Assembly (NCBI GenBank): GCA_947003375.1
Contig: CAMQOJ010000024.1
Location: forward strand, 1 to 17,974
Origin: an uncultured Lachnospiraceae bacterium
GTDB taxonomy: Bacteria > Bacillota > Clostridia > Lachnospirales > Lachnospiraceae
Reading direction: 5' to 3'
Length of the DNA stretch: 17,974 bases
Shown: positions 7,730 to 15,453 of the stretch, piece by piece
Numbering within the stretch: the first letter of the stretch is position 1
Layout: each line of letters begins with the position of its first letter
The notes under the pieces: generated by a model
Seen by the model: only the letters and a program-made list of their open reading frames with translations
Databases searched by the model: none
What the model was told of the DNA's origin: nothing
Program-made: the position numbers and the translations under genes

Positions 7730-8632
7730 ATGAGAAAAAAACATGCCCATATTAAATTTATTTTACCCGGGTTCCTGTTCTATACCTGCTTTGTGGTATT
7801 GCCGATTATCTATGTATTCGGCCTGAGTTTTGTGGAATGGTCCGGTATGGGGCCTATGAAATTTTCCGGACTGGATAACTTTATCAAGGTGTTCACGGCA
7901 CAGAATTTTGCCCCCATCTTCTTCCACGCCCTGGGGAACAATGTGAAGTATCTGCTGTGCGTGTGGCTGATCATCACGCCCATCCAGTACCTGCTGGCAT
8001 ATCTGTTTTTCATCAAGATTCCGGCGCACAGATATCTGCGGTTCATGGTCTTCATGCCCTATGTAATCAGCTCCACCATCGTCAGCTTTTTCGCCACTTT
8101 GATCTTTAATCCGATTTTCGGCTTTCTGAATAAATTTCTGGAAGGCATCGGGCTGGAACAGCTTCAGGGCGCCTGGTTCGGCGACCCCAAGTGGGCTTTT
8201 AAGCTGATGGTGATGCTAATCATCTGGCAGGGGGCGGGCTCCGGAATCATGATCTTCTATTCTAATTTCATGGATATTTCCAAAGACGTGATGGAGGCCT
8301 GCCGTATCGATGGCTGCACGGAGTGGCAGAGATTTACCAGGATATTGATTCCCCTTTCCCTCCCTTCCTGCGCGTCCATCATCACCATGAGCAGCATCTG
8401 GGCGCTGGCCCTGTTCGACCTCCCCTTTATCCTGGGCGGCCGGAACGGAGGGGTCAGCGGTTCGCTGGATTTTGCCAATCTGGTATTCTACCGCTATACC
8501 TTCGGAAACGCTCTGAGCGGCAGGTCGGAGCTGGGTTTTGGGGCGGCTATCTGCGTGATAATGTTCATTTTCATGATGACGGTGACGGTGATTCAACGGA
8601 AGATATTGAAGAAATTCGAGTACGACACCTAG
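7730..8632 (+). CDS. Sugar ABC transporter permease, UgpA/LplB type
   Basis: 300 residues, very hydrophobic, with about six membrane segments and the usual short basic N-terminus (MRKKHAHIKF) before the first one (FILPGFLFYTCFVVLPIIYV). The cytoplasmic coupling loop is EACRIDGCTEWQRFTRILIPL, beginning at Glu189, which corresponds to the EAA motif that docks on the ATPase. Together with the next gene it forms the membrane channel of a CUT1-type carbohydrate importer. GAAAGGAAGG precedes the ATG by about 5 bases. It follows the internal terminator and is separated from the second permease by only 10 bases, so they are co-transcribed and probably coupled. The length is normal for the family. Confidence 0.95.
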   Translation: MRKKHAHIKFILPGFLFYTCFVVLPIIYVFGLSFVEWSGMGPMKFSGLDNFIKVFTAQNFAPIFFHALGNNVKYLLCVWLIITPIQYLLAYLFFIKIPAHRYLRFMVFMPYVISSTIVSFFATLIFNPIFGFLNKFLEGIGLEQLQGAWFGDPKWAFKLMVMLIIWQGAGSGIMIFYSNFMDISKDVMEACRIDGCTEWQRFTRILIPLSLPSCASIITMSSIWALALFDLPFILGGRNGGVSGSLDFANLVFYRYTFGNALSGRSELGFGAAICVIMFIFMMTVTVIQRKILKKFEYDT

Positions 8633-8642
8633 GAGGCGAAGC

Positions 8643-9521
8643 ATGGGAAAAGAGAGACTGAAAAAAAGATTCAGAGAGAGAAATACGGAAATTCTGTCGC
8701 CGTCAGCCAAGATCGTCCGCTGGATATTTTCTATTGTGCTGCTGCTCTACACCAGCATCACCATCTTCGTGATTGGGATTACGGTGATGGATTCCATGAA
8801 GTCCAAGGGGGATTTGGTGACGAACTTTGTGGGGCTTCCCAAGGCCTGGACATTGGAGAATTATGTCAAGGTCCTGACGGAGGAAAATCTGCTGCGGTAC
8901 GCTGCCAACAGTGTGTTCCTGGTGGTGGTCGGCACGCTGGGATGCCTGTTTTTGGGAGCGCTGACCGCCTATGGGATCTCCCGGTTTGAATTCAGGGGAA
9001 AGGGATTCATAGTGGCCTATTTCCTGATAGGGATGATGGTTCCCATACAGGTGAGCGTCCTGCCGCTGTTTTTGATCCTGCGGACCATCGGCCTGTTGAA
9101 CAACCTTTTGGGCCTGGCGCTGGTGTATGTATCCGGTATTTCCATGGGATGCTTCATTTTCCAGAAATTTTTCCAGACCATACCCATGGCCATGGAGGAA
9201 TCGGCGAGGATGGACGGGGCCGGGGATTTCAAGATTTTCTTCCGGATCATAGTGCCCCTCTGTAAGCCTGTGATCATGACGGTGGCCCTGATCACGGCGA
9301 TCGGACAGTGGAATGATTTCTATATGCCCATGGTGCTCTTGGGGAAACGGAGCACTTATACATTGACCCTGATCATTTACCAGTACATAGGGCAGTTCAC
9401 CAAGCATATGGGGGAGTCCATGGCGGCGGTGATTATCACGCTGATTCCCATCATTGTGCTGTATTTCCTGTTTTCTTCCCAGATTGTGGAGGGAATCAGC
9501 GGCGGCGCGGTAAAGGGTTGA
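8643..9521 (+). CDS. Sugar ABC transporter permease, UgpE/AraQ type
   Basis: 292 residues with about six membrane segments. The N-terminus is long, basic and cytoplasmic (KERLKKRFRERN) before the first helix, and a periplasm-side MDSMK segment follows, both usual in the second permease of CUT1 importers. The EAA loop reads EESARMDGAGDFKIFFRIIVPL, starting at Glu185, close to consensus EAAxxDGA. AGGAGG lies at 8631-8636, overlapping the stop codon of the first permease. No ATPase gene follows; the next gene is a glycosidase. Such systems normally share an MsmX-type ATPase encoded elsewhere, so that absence is expected. Assignment is secure. Confidence 0.95.
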   Translation: MGKERLKKRFRERNTEILSPSAKIVRWIFSIVLLLYTSITIFVIGITVMDSMKSKGDLVTNFVGLPKAWTLENYVKVLTEENLLRYAANSVFLVVVGTLGCLFLGALTAYGISRFEFRGKGFIVAYFLIGMMVPIQVSVLPLFLILRTIGLLNNLLGLALVYVSGISMGCFIFQKFFQTIPMAMEESARMDGAGDFKIFFRIIVPLCKPVIMTVALITAIGQWNDFYMPMVLLGKRSTYTLTLIIYQYIGQFTKHMGESMAAVIITLIPIIVLYFLFSSQIVEGISGGAVKG

Positions 9522-9551
9522 CAATGCTTATTTTGTGAAAATTTGTGAAAA
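9518..9551 (+). promoter_or_regulatory. TTGACA plus tandem TTTGTGAAAA repeat before the GH106 gene
   Basis: TTGACA (9518-9523) overlaps the permease stop codon. Two adjacent copies of TTTGTGAAAA follow at 9532-9541 and 9542-9551, period 10. No good -10 lies at the proper spacing, so a constitutive promoter is not supported. The repeats share TGTGAA with the sites at 6115-6177 and could be a regulator target or simply AT-rich leader. Confidence 0.35.
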
Positions 9552-9569
9552 TCGAGAGGGAGGATTATC

Positions 9570-12431
9570 ATGCAGGCATGCAGGGAGATATTACGACGGT
9601 TCCGTGAGATGGACGAAAGCGCCCGCCCTAAAATCCGCTGGTGGATTCCCGGGGCGCAGGCCACGGCGGAGGAATTGAAGGCGGAGCTTCGCTCCATGAA
9701 GGACGCGGGATTCCTGGGGGCGGAGATATGCTCCATGCCCTATACGCCGCCTACGGATCCGGAGGTGTTCAATTACCGGGTGGACTGGGGGAAAGAGAAC
9801 TGGAACGTATTGATGCGGGAGGTTCTTCTGGAAGCGGGACGCCTGGGCATGAAGATCGATTTCATGATGACTCCCGGATGGCCGCTGGCCCTGCCGGGGG
9901 AGGTGGATCCGGACGACCCGGCAAACGGCATCCAGATGGAGACGGACGGCATCTACATAGAGGGCATTACCAGGGAGCATCCCTATGAGGGCAGGGTTCC
10001 GGTCCCTGAAGCCGCTCTTACGGACGCGAAAGCGGCCGGCGGCAGGGCAAGGCTGGAGGGCATTGCCGTTGCCAGGTATGCCGATAAGGAGAAGCACATC
10101 CTGGAATTCGCTTCGGCCAGGGCCCTGAAGGAAGGAGCGGACTATCATCGGGTATGCGCCGGTGAAGAGGAATATGAGGTCTCCTTCTGCCCGGATGAAG
10201 AGGGGGAATACCTACTGTTCGCCTGGTGGAAGCATCCCTCCGGCAGCAGGACCTGCGGCAATCTGCAGCTGGACCATTACGGACGGGCGGCCTCGGAGCG
10301 GCTCATCCGTTTCTGGGAGGATACGATCCTGCCCTCCTTCGGGGAAGCGGCAGAAAACATCGACAATATGTTCATTGATTCCCTGGAATACACCACGCAT
10401 CTGGACTGGACGGAGGGGCTTCTCAAGGCCTTTGAGGAAACCTATGGATATGATTTCACCCCCTATCTTCCGGCGGTGTATGATGAGGACTGGATCGGAA
10501 ATTTCGCCCAGATACCCCATCCGGACTTTTCCTTTGATGTGAGGAATGAACAGCTGGCCAATGATTTCGCATCGCTTTTGACGGATCTGTATATTGAGAA
10601 CCACCTGAAGCCCATTGAGGAATTCTGCCTGCGCCATGGCATCGGGCTCAGATATCAGACGGCCTACGGCAAGACCCTGGAAAACGCAAGGACGGCCATG
10701 CATGTGACGGTGCCGGAGACGGAATCCCTGTACGGCGCGGATCTGATCGACTTTTACCGTCTCCAGTCGGGCGCGGTGCACATGACGGGCAAGAAGGTCT
10801 ACTCCATTGAGACGGCCCCGGAAAATGTGGGCAGAGGGAATGGGGACAGGAATTCCGGCAATTACCAGCAATGCTGGCATAATCTTCTGTGGCATGCCCA
10901 CCGTTCCCTGGCCGGCGGCGTGAACCAGCTTGTGCTGCACGGGTATTCCTACCGGGGCCATTATGACGGGGCGGGCAGCGAGAACGGCCATCTGAAGGAC
11001 CTGATTTGGCCCGGCTACGAGGGGATGGGCAGCTATGATTCCTTCAGCAACAGCTGGGGGGAGCGGCAGCCCAACTGGCTCCATGCCAGACAGTACACGG
11101 ATTATATGACGAGGGTACAGTATATGCTGCGCCAGGGGCAGATGAAGGTGGATCTGGCGGTGTTCGCCCAGCGGTATTTTGAGCGGATCGATTTTGTGGG
11201 GGCGGTGCGGATTTTTGACAGCCCTGTGCTGGAGGAGGCGGGATATACCTATGAATTCCTCTGCCCGGCGCATTTCCGGCTTGAAAATGCCAGGGTGGAG
11301 GACGGGCGTCTGGCCAAGGACGGCCCCGGCTACCGGGCATTGATTTTTGATAATCAGGAGAGCCTGCCCGCAGAAGTGGCGGAGAAGACCCTGGAGTTCG
11401 CCAGAAAGGGCCTGCCTGTGATCTTCATCGGCCGGATTCCGTCTTCACCGGCTTCCTGTCGGAGTGTGGAATGCGCTTCTTCCATGGAGGCAAAGCATTC
11501 CCATGATATGACAGCCCTGATGGAGGCTCTGGATAAGGAGAGAAACGTGCGCTTTATCCGGGAGAGGGAAGATATCCTGGCTGTGTTAAAGGAGCTCCAT
11601 ATCCTTCCCGACACTTGTCTGGGCGGAGACGGACAGCTTCTGGGGGTGCACCGCCAGGCGGATCGCAATCATTTTTATCTCATCTGCAATGTGGGCCATG
11701 CCCGGAACTACAGAGAGATCGATGAGCGCAGGGTCACTGTCCGGGAGGTGCGGCTAAAAGGGACAGGAACGCCTTACCGACTCGATCCCTGGAGCGGGAT
11801 GACAGAGCGGATCGCCGATTTCCGGAGGGAGGGGGACTATCTGGCGGTTCAGGTCTCCTTACAGGAGAATGACACCTGTCTGATCGCCATGACGGAGGAA
11901 GAAATACCCGAGAGCGTATGTGGGGCCGCTTTGGCGGAGGGAGAGCCGGGGAAGGAGCTGGTCCTCACAGGCTGGACCCTGGAGCCGGAGGCCTGGCTGC
12001 CCGGAGCGCTGCCTGTGGAGAACGCCGTGAGGAAGCTGGAGCCTATAGCCCTCGACGCGTTAAAGTCCTGGCGGCAGATTCCGGGAATGGAGGAGATGTC
12101 TGGCATCGGGACCTACCGGACGTCCTTTTGGATGGAGGATTCCTGCGGGGGAGCGGTGCTTAAGATGCCGCCGGTCCATGACAGCTACAGCCTGTATCTG
12201 AACGGCAGGGAGGTTCCCGTGAATCCCATGTGCTGCAGGGTCCCTGTGGCAGAGTACCTGAAGCCGGGAGAGAACGCCATTGAGATCCGGGTGTCCTCCA
12301 CCCTGCTGAACGCCGTCCTGGCCAATGCCCGGGCCCAGGGGCTCAGGGGCGTGCGCCGGCCGGAGGACATACAGGATTGGGACGATTATGGGATTCTGGG
12401 TGAGATTACATTGAGATATTCACCAGGATGA
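9570..12431 (+). CDS. GH106-type alpha-L-rhamnosidase
   Basis: 953 residues without a signal peptide, so probably cytoplasmic. The N-terminus PKIRWWIPGAQATAEELKAEL followed by MKDAGFLGAEI matches the GH106 opening (R-WWPG, then EL...G(F/A)GG(V/A)E). Further family-like parts are FIDSLEY (Glu273) followed by GYDFTPYLPAV, and SIETAPENVGRG (Glu414). By comparison with the two catalytic glutamates described for BT0986, Glu273 and Glu414 are candidates, which I infer from context and their spacing of about 140. The C-terminal 120 residues (YRTSFWMED, YSLYLNGREV, LKPGENAIEIRV) look like a galactose-binding-like beta-sandwich. The enzyme would release rhamnose from imported pectin-type or glycoside fragments. 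GGGAGGA precedes the ATG by 6 bases. It follows the permease gene by 48 bases and probably belongs to the same operon. Another uncharacterised specificity within the clan is possible. Confidence 0.85.
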   Translation: MQACREILRRFREMDESARPKIRWWIPGAQATAEELKAELRSMKDAGFLGAEICSMPYTPPTDPEVFNYRVDWGKENWNVLMREVLLEAGRLGMKIDFMMTPGWPLALPGEVDPDDPANGIQMETDGIYIEGITREHPYEGRVPVPEAALTDAKAAGGRARLEGIAVARYADKEKHILEFASARALKEGADYHRVCAGEEEYEVSFCPDEEGEYLLFAWWKHPSGSRTCGNLQLDHYGRAASERLIRFWEDTILPSFGEAAENIDNMFIDSLEYTTHLDWTEGLLKAFEETYGYDFTPYLPAVYDEDWIGNFAQIPHPDFSFDVRNEQLANDFASLLTDLYIENHLKPIEEFCLRHGIGLRYQTAYGKTLENARTAMHVTVPETESLYGADLIDFYRLQSGAVHMTGKKVYSIETAPENVGRGNGDRNSGNYQQCWHNLLWHAHRSLAGGVNQLVLHGYSYRGHYDGAGSENGHLKDLIWPGYEGMGSYDSFSNSWGERQPNWLHARQYTDYMTRVQYMLRQGQMKVDLAVFAQRYFERIDFVGAVRIFDSPVLEEAGYTYEFLCPAHFRLENARVEDGRLAKDGPGYRALIFDNQESLPAEVAEKTLEFARKGLPVIFIGRIPSSPASCRSVECASSMEAKHSHDMTALMEALDKERNVRFIREREDILAVLKELHILPDTCLGGDGQLLGVHRQADRNHFYLICNVGHARNYREIDERRVTVREVRLKGTGTPYRLDPWSGMTERIADFRREGDYLAVQVSLQENDTCLIAMTEEEIPESVCGAALAEGEPGKELVLTGWTLEPEAWLPGALPVENAVRKLEPIALDALKSWRQIPGMEEMSGIGTYRTSFWMEDSCGGAVLKMPPVHDSYSLYLNGREVPVNPMCCRVPVAEYLKPGENAIEIRVSSTLLNAVLANARAQGLRGVRRPEDIQDWDDYGILGEITLRYSPG

Positions 12432-12467
12432 TTTGGGCGAAAAGGAGGGGCGAAGATCAGGAAAGGG

Positions 12468-12497
12468 CTGGCAAAAAGCGATGCTACATGCTATACT
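12468..12497 (+). promoter_or_regulatory. Promoter candidate of the GH127-like gene
   Basis: CTGGCA (12468-12473, 4 of 6) and TATACT (12492-12497, 5 of 6) are separated by 18 bases in the 165-base gap. Transcription would start near 12504, about 90 bases before the ATG. No terminator separates this gap from the GH106 gene, so the gene may also be read from upstream. Confidence 0.4.
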
Positions 12498-12596
12498 GTG
12501 GGCTAAGACTGAAAGAAGCTGAACCGGAACGAAGCAGGGAGCCCCCAGGCGGGAGTCCGTGAGCAGGAACGCCGCGTTCAGACAGAGGAGGCAGCC

Positions 12597-14510
12597 ATGG
12601 AACATAATACGGCAAAACGAAACGAACGGAAGAAAGGCGCTCCAAGGAAGTTCGCGTATCTCAAGCCCGCGGACATCAAACCGGAAGGGTGGCTGAGGCG
12701 GCAGCTGGAGCTCCAGGCCCAGGGGCTGGCAGGGCATCTGGACCTGATTTGGCCGGATGTGCGGGACAGCAGGTGGATCGGCGGCGACAGGGAGGGCTGG
12801 GAGCGGGTGCCCTACTGGCTGGACGGCTTCATCCCCCTGGCGTGGCTTTTGGAGGACCGGGGGCTGCAGAAACGGGCGAAGCGCTACATAGACGCGATCC
12901 TCTCCGGGCAGCAGGAGGACGGCTGGATCTGCCCCTGCGGCATGGAGGAGCGGGAGCATTACGATGTGTGGGCGGCATTCCTGATCTGCAAGGTGCTGGT
13001 GGTGTACCAGGAGTGCAGCGGGGAGGAAGGAGGGCATTCCGTCGAAGAGGCGGTCTACAGGGCGCTGAAGCAGCTGCTGAACCATATCAGCGCCAGGACC
13101 CTCTTCGGCTGGGGCGCGGCCAGGTGGTTCGAGTGCCTGATTCCCCTGCTCTGGCTCCGGGAGAGGCGGCCCGAGCCCTGGATGGATGAGCTGGCCTATG
13201 TGCTGGAGGGCTGCGGCATCGACTATGAGAGGCTGTACGCCAGGCTCTCCTTCGACAGGCCCGGCGCGAAGCGCTACTGGACTTATCTGAACCATGTGGT
13301 GAACGTGGCCATGGCCCTGAAGTCAAGGGCGGAGATGAGCCTGCTCACCGGGGAGGACCCGGACGCTTTCGCCCTGGATTTCTACGAAAAGCTGCAGAAG
13401 AGGCACGGCATGGCCATTGGGCATTTCACAGGGGACGAATGCCTCTCCGGCACCAGCCCCCTGCAGGGCAGCGAGTGCTGCGGCGTGGTGGAGGCCATGT
13501 ACTCCTACGAGGAGCTGCTGTCCATCGGCGGGAACCCCTTCTGGGGGGACCTTCTGGAGCAGACGGCCTTCAACGGCCTGGCGGCCACGGTGAGCGCGGA
13601 CATGTGGAGCCATCAGTATGTGCAGATGACGAACCAGGTGGAGTGCACCAGGATGCCCCAGGGGAAGATGCCCTTCAATTCCAACAATGAGGAGGCCCAT
13701 ACCTTCGGCCTGGAGCCCCATTTCGGGTGCTGCACCGCCAACTTCGGCCAGGGCTGGCCCAAATTCGCCCTCTCCACGGTGATGCGGACGGAAAAAGGGC
13801 TGGCGGTGACGGTCCTTGCCCCCGTCAGGGTACAGACCCGGGTGGCCGGCAGGGAGGTGTGCCTGACGGTGGATACAGAGTATCCCTTCCGGGACAGCTT
13901 ACGGATCCGAGTCATGCCGGAGGAGCCTCTGGAATTCGAGCTCTCCGTGCGGATACCGGGGTTCGCCCGGGCGGCACAGATCCGGGTGGGGCAGGAGAAG
14001 CGGGACGCCGTGCCCGGCAGCTTCTATATGATAAAGAGATGCTGGGAAAAGGAAGATATGGTTGTAGTCGAGCTTCGGTTCCAGGAGGAGTTCGCGGAGC
14101 GTCCCAGCGGCATGTGGGCCCTGCGCAGGGGGCCTCTGTTCTATGCCATGCCCATAGAGGCGGAGCACGAGCGGATAGAGTATGAGAGGGACGGGGTGGA
14201 GCGGAAGTTCCCCTACTGCGACTACGCCGTCAGGCCAAAGTCGGACTGGGCTTACGGCTTCGGGGCGGGGCCTGTGCGGGAGGTGCAGGCCGAGATGCCC
14301 GGGATGCCCTTCGACCGGGAGAAGCCCCCCGTGATGCTGGAGACGGAGATGGTGCCCCTGGACTGGAAGAAGGAGGACGGGATGTGCAGAGAGCGGCCGG
14401 AATCCGTGGAGCCCTTGGGGGCGCCGGTGAAGAAGCGCCTCTACCCATACGGCTGCACCACCCTGCGGATGGCGGAGATGCCCAGGGTTGAGGCGCCGAA
14501 GCGAGTGTAG
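12597..14510 (+). CDS. GH127/DUF1680-type beta-L-arabinofuranosidase-like protein
   Basis: 637 residues, the usual length for this family, with no signal peptide. The N-terminus KPADIKPEGWLRRQLELQAQGLAGHLDLIWPD and the WLDGFIPLAWLLED segment are typical of the (alpha/alpha)6-barrel start of DUF1680 proteins. Family enzymes such as HypBA1 use a cysteine nucleophile in a zinc site made of Glu and Cys residues. Here the likely equivalents are Glu349-Cys350 (NQVECTRMPQ) and Cys378-Cys379 (HFGCCTANFGQGWPKF). The C-terminal 220 residues are beta-rich, with the usual ALRRGPLFYAMPIE segment. It would release terminal beta-L-arabinofuranose or a related sugar. GAGGAGG precedes the ATG by about 7 bases. 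It shares the gene order and theme of the rhamnosidase upstream; the hairpin at 14558 closes the block. Exact subfamily and substrate are uncertain. Confidence 0.88.
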   Translation: MEHNTAKRNERKKGAPRKFAYLKPADIKPEGWLRRQLELQAQGLAGHLDLIWPDVRDSRWIGGDREGWERVPYWLDGFIPLAWLLEDRGLQKRAKRYIDAILSGQQEDGWICPCGMEEREHYDVWAAFLICKVLVVYQECSGEEGGHSVEEAVYRALKQLLNHISARTLFGWGAARWFECLIPLLWLRERRPEPWMDELAYVLEGCGIDYERLYARLSFDRPGAKRYWTYLNHVVNVAMALKSRAEMSLLTGEDPDAFALDFYEKLQKRHGMAIGHFTGDECLSGTSPLQGSECCGVVEAMYSYEELLSIGGNPFWGDLLEQTAFNGLAATVSADMWSHQYVQMTNQVECTRMPQGKMPFNSNNEEAHTFGLEPHFGCCTANFGQGWPKFALSTVMRTEKGLAVTVLAPVRVQTRVAGREVCLTVDTEYPFRDSLRIRVMPEEPLEFELSVRIPGFARAAQIRVGQEKRDAVPGSFYMIKRCWEKEDMVVVELRFQEEFAERPSGMWALRRGPLFYAMPIEAEHERIEYERDGVERKFPYCDYAVRPKSDWAYGFGAGPVREVQAEMPGMPFDREKPPVMLETEMVPLDWKKEDGMCRERPESVEPLGAPVKKRLYPYGCTTLRMAEMPRVEAPKRV

Positions 14511-14557
14511 TAAAAGAAACAGATTGAAATGCGTCCGATGAATCAGGAAGAAGTCTA

Positions 14558-14607
14558 TGTGCCAGCGTCCGGAGAGCCTTTCCGGCGCTGGCACATCCGC
14601 GTATTTT
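14558..14607 (+). terminator. Hairpin terminator at the end of the carbohydrate block
   Basis: TGTGCCAGCG (14558-14567) pairs perfectly with CGCTGGCACA (14586-14595); an inner CCGG/CCGG extends the stem with a bulged T. A modest T-rich run, TATTTT, follows at 14602-14607, a little far from the stem. It lies 47 bases after the GH127-like stop and before the promoter of the lipid genes, so a terminator is the best reading. Confidence 0.65.
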
Positions 14608-14667
14608 CTGGCAAAATCCCCCCGCTTAATATTCTCTAAAGATTTGTTAAAGATATAGGAAAACGTA

Positions 14668-14696
14668 TTGAGCCGGAATCAGAATTTTGATATATT
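14668..14696 (+). promoter_or_regulatory. Promoter of the membrane-lipid cluster
   Basis: TTGAGC (14668-14673, 4 of 6) and TATATT (14691-14696, 5 of 6) are separated by 17 bases in an AT-rich stretch that contrasts with the GC-rich genes. The -10 lies about 50 bases before the preferred PAP2 start. It implies that the open frame upstream of about 14703 is not translated. Confidence 0.5.
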
Positions 14697-14748
14697 CTTA
14701 TATGGACTTAATAGGAAAGTGAGAACGGGGGTACTAAAGGTGCGAAAA

Positions 14749-15453
14749 ATGTTGAATTCCCTGATTCCGTCATATGGACGGATTCCGCTGATCGTGGCTG
14801 TGGCCTGGAACATGACGGTGTACTTCGGGTCCAGAGTGTTCACCAGCGATTGGTTCCATCATGACATCGAGGGAGAGCTGGACGGTCTGATACCCTTTGT
14901 GCCCTGGACGGCGGCAATCTACCTGGGGTGCTACCTGTTCTGGATCGTGAACTACATCCTGATCGCCAGACAGGAGAAACGACATGTGTGTCAGTTCTTC
15001 GCGGCGGACTTCCTGTCCAGGGCCGTGTGCCTGGCCTTCTACCTGTTCTACCCTACCACCAACACCAGGCCCGCGGTGGCGCCGGAGGGTTTCTGGAACC
15101 AGGTGATGATCGGCCTGTACGCCACGGACGCGGCGGACAATCTGTTCCCGTCCATCCATTGTCTGGTGAGCTGGTTCTGCTACATCGGGCTGCGGGGGAA
15201 GGAGAGCATTCCGAAATGGTATAGAGGGCTGTCCTGCCTGATGGCGCTCCTGGTCTGCATCTCCACGCTGACCACCAAGCAGCATGTGATACCGGATGTG
15301 ATAGGCGGCGTCCTCCTGGCGGAGATCTGCCTCTTCATCGGGAAGAGACAAAGGATATGGGGGACTTATGAGAGGATCTTGAACAGAATCAACAGAGCGC
15401 TTCATCTGGGAGGAAGAGATACGTGGGGGCATGGAAAAAAGGTATTCCAGTGA
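14749..15453 (+). CDS. PAP2-family membrane phosphatase
   Basis: 234 residues from the preferred ATG at 14749, which has AAAGG about 8 bases upstream. GTG at 14740 and a TTG at 14668 are also in frame, but the latter coincides with the promoter -35. Several membrane segments are visible (IPLIVAVAWNMTVYFGS, AAIYLGCYLFWIVNYILIA, ADFLSRAVCLAFYLFYP, and two near the C-terminus). Catalytic motifs are NTRP, FPSIHCLVSWF with His137, and TKQHVIPDVIGG with His179 and Asp183, that is the RP, SxH and HxxxD elements of the type 2 phosphatidic acid phosphatase / inositolphosphorylceramide synthase group. The enzyme would remove phosphate from a lipid phosphate such as phosphatidic acid or undecaprenyl diphosphate. 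Its 3' end overlaps the next gene by 31 bases, so the two are coupled. Substrate is not determined. Confidence 0.9.
   Translation: MLNSLIPSYGRIPLIVAVAWNMTVYFGSRVFTSDWFHHDIEGELDGLIPFVPWTAAIYLGCYLFWIVNYILIARQEKRHVCQFFAADFLSRAVCLAFYLFYPTTNTRPAVAPEGFWNQVMIGLYATDAADNLFPSIHCLVSWFCYIGLRGKESIPKWYRGLSCLMALLVCISTLTTKQHVIPDVIGGVLLAEICLFIGKRQRIWGTYERILNRINRALHLGGRDTWGHGKKVFQ

Noticed and set aside
10212..11273. A 353-codon minus-strand frame inside the GH106 gene.
   Set aside because: It arises from GC-rich third positions of the real gene; no ribosome site or family resemblance was seen.
12420..13295. A 291-codon minus-strand frame across the start of the GH127-like gene.
   Set aside because: Proline- and leucine-rich composition typical of an antisense shadow, and it runs through the promoter region of a well-supported gene.
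14668..14748. A 27-residue N-terminal extension of the PAP2 protein starting at TTG 14668.
   Set aside because: The TTG coincides with the -35 of a promoter candidate and has no ribosome binding site; ATG 14749 or GTG 14740 fit better.
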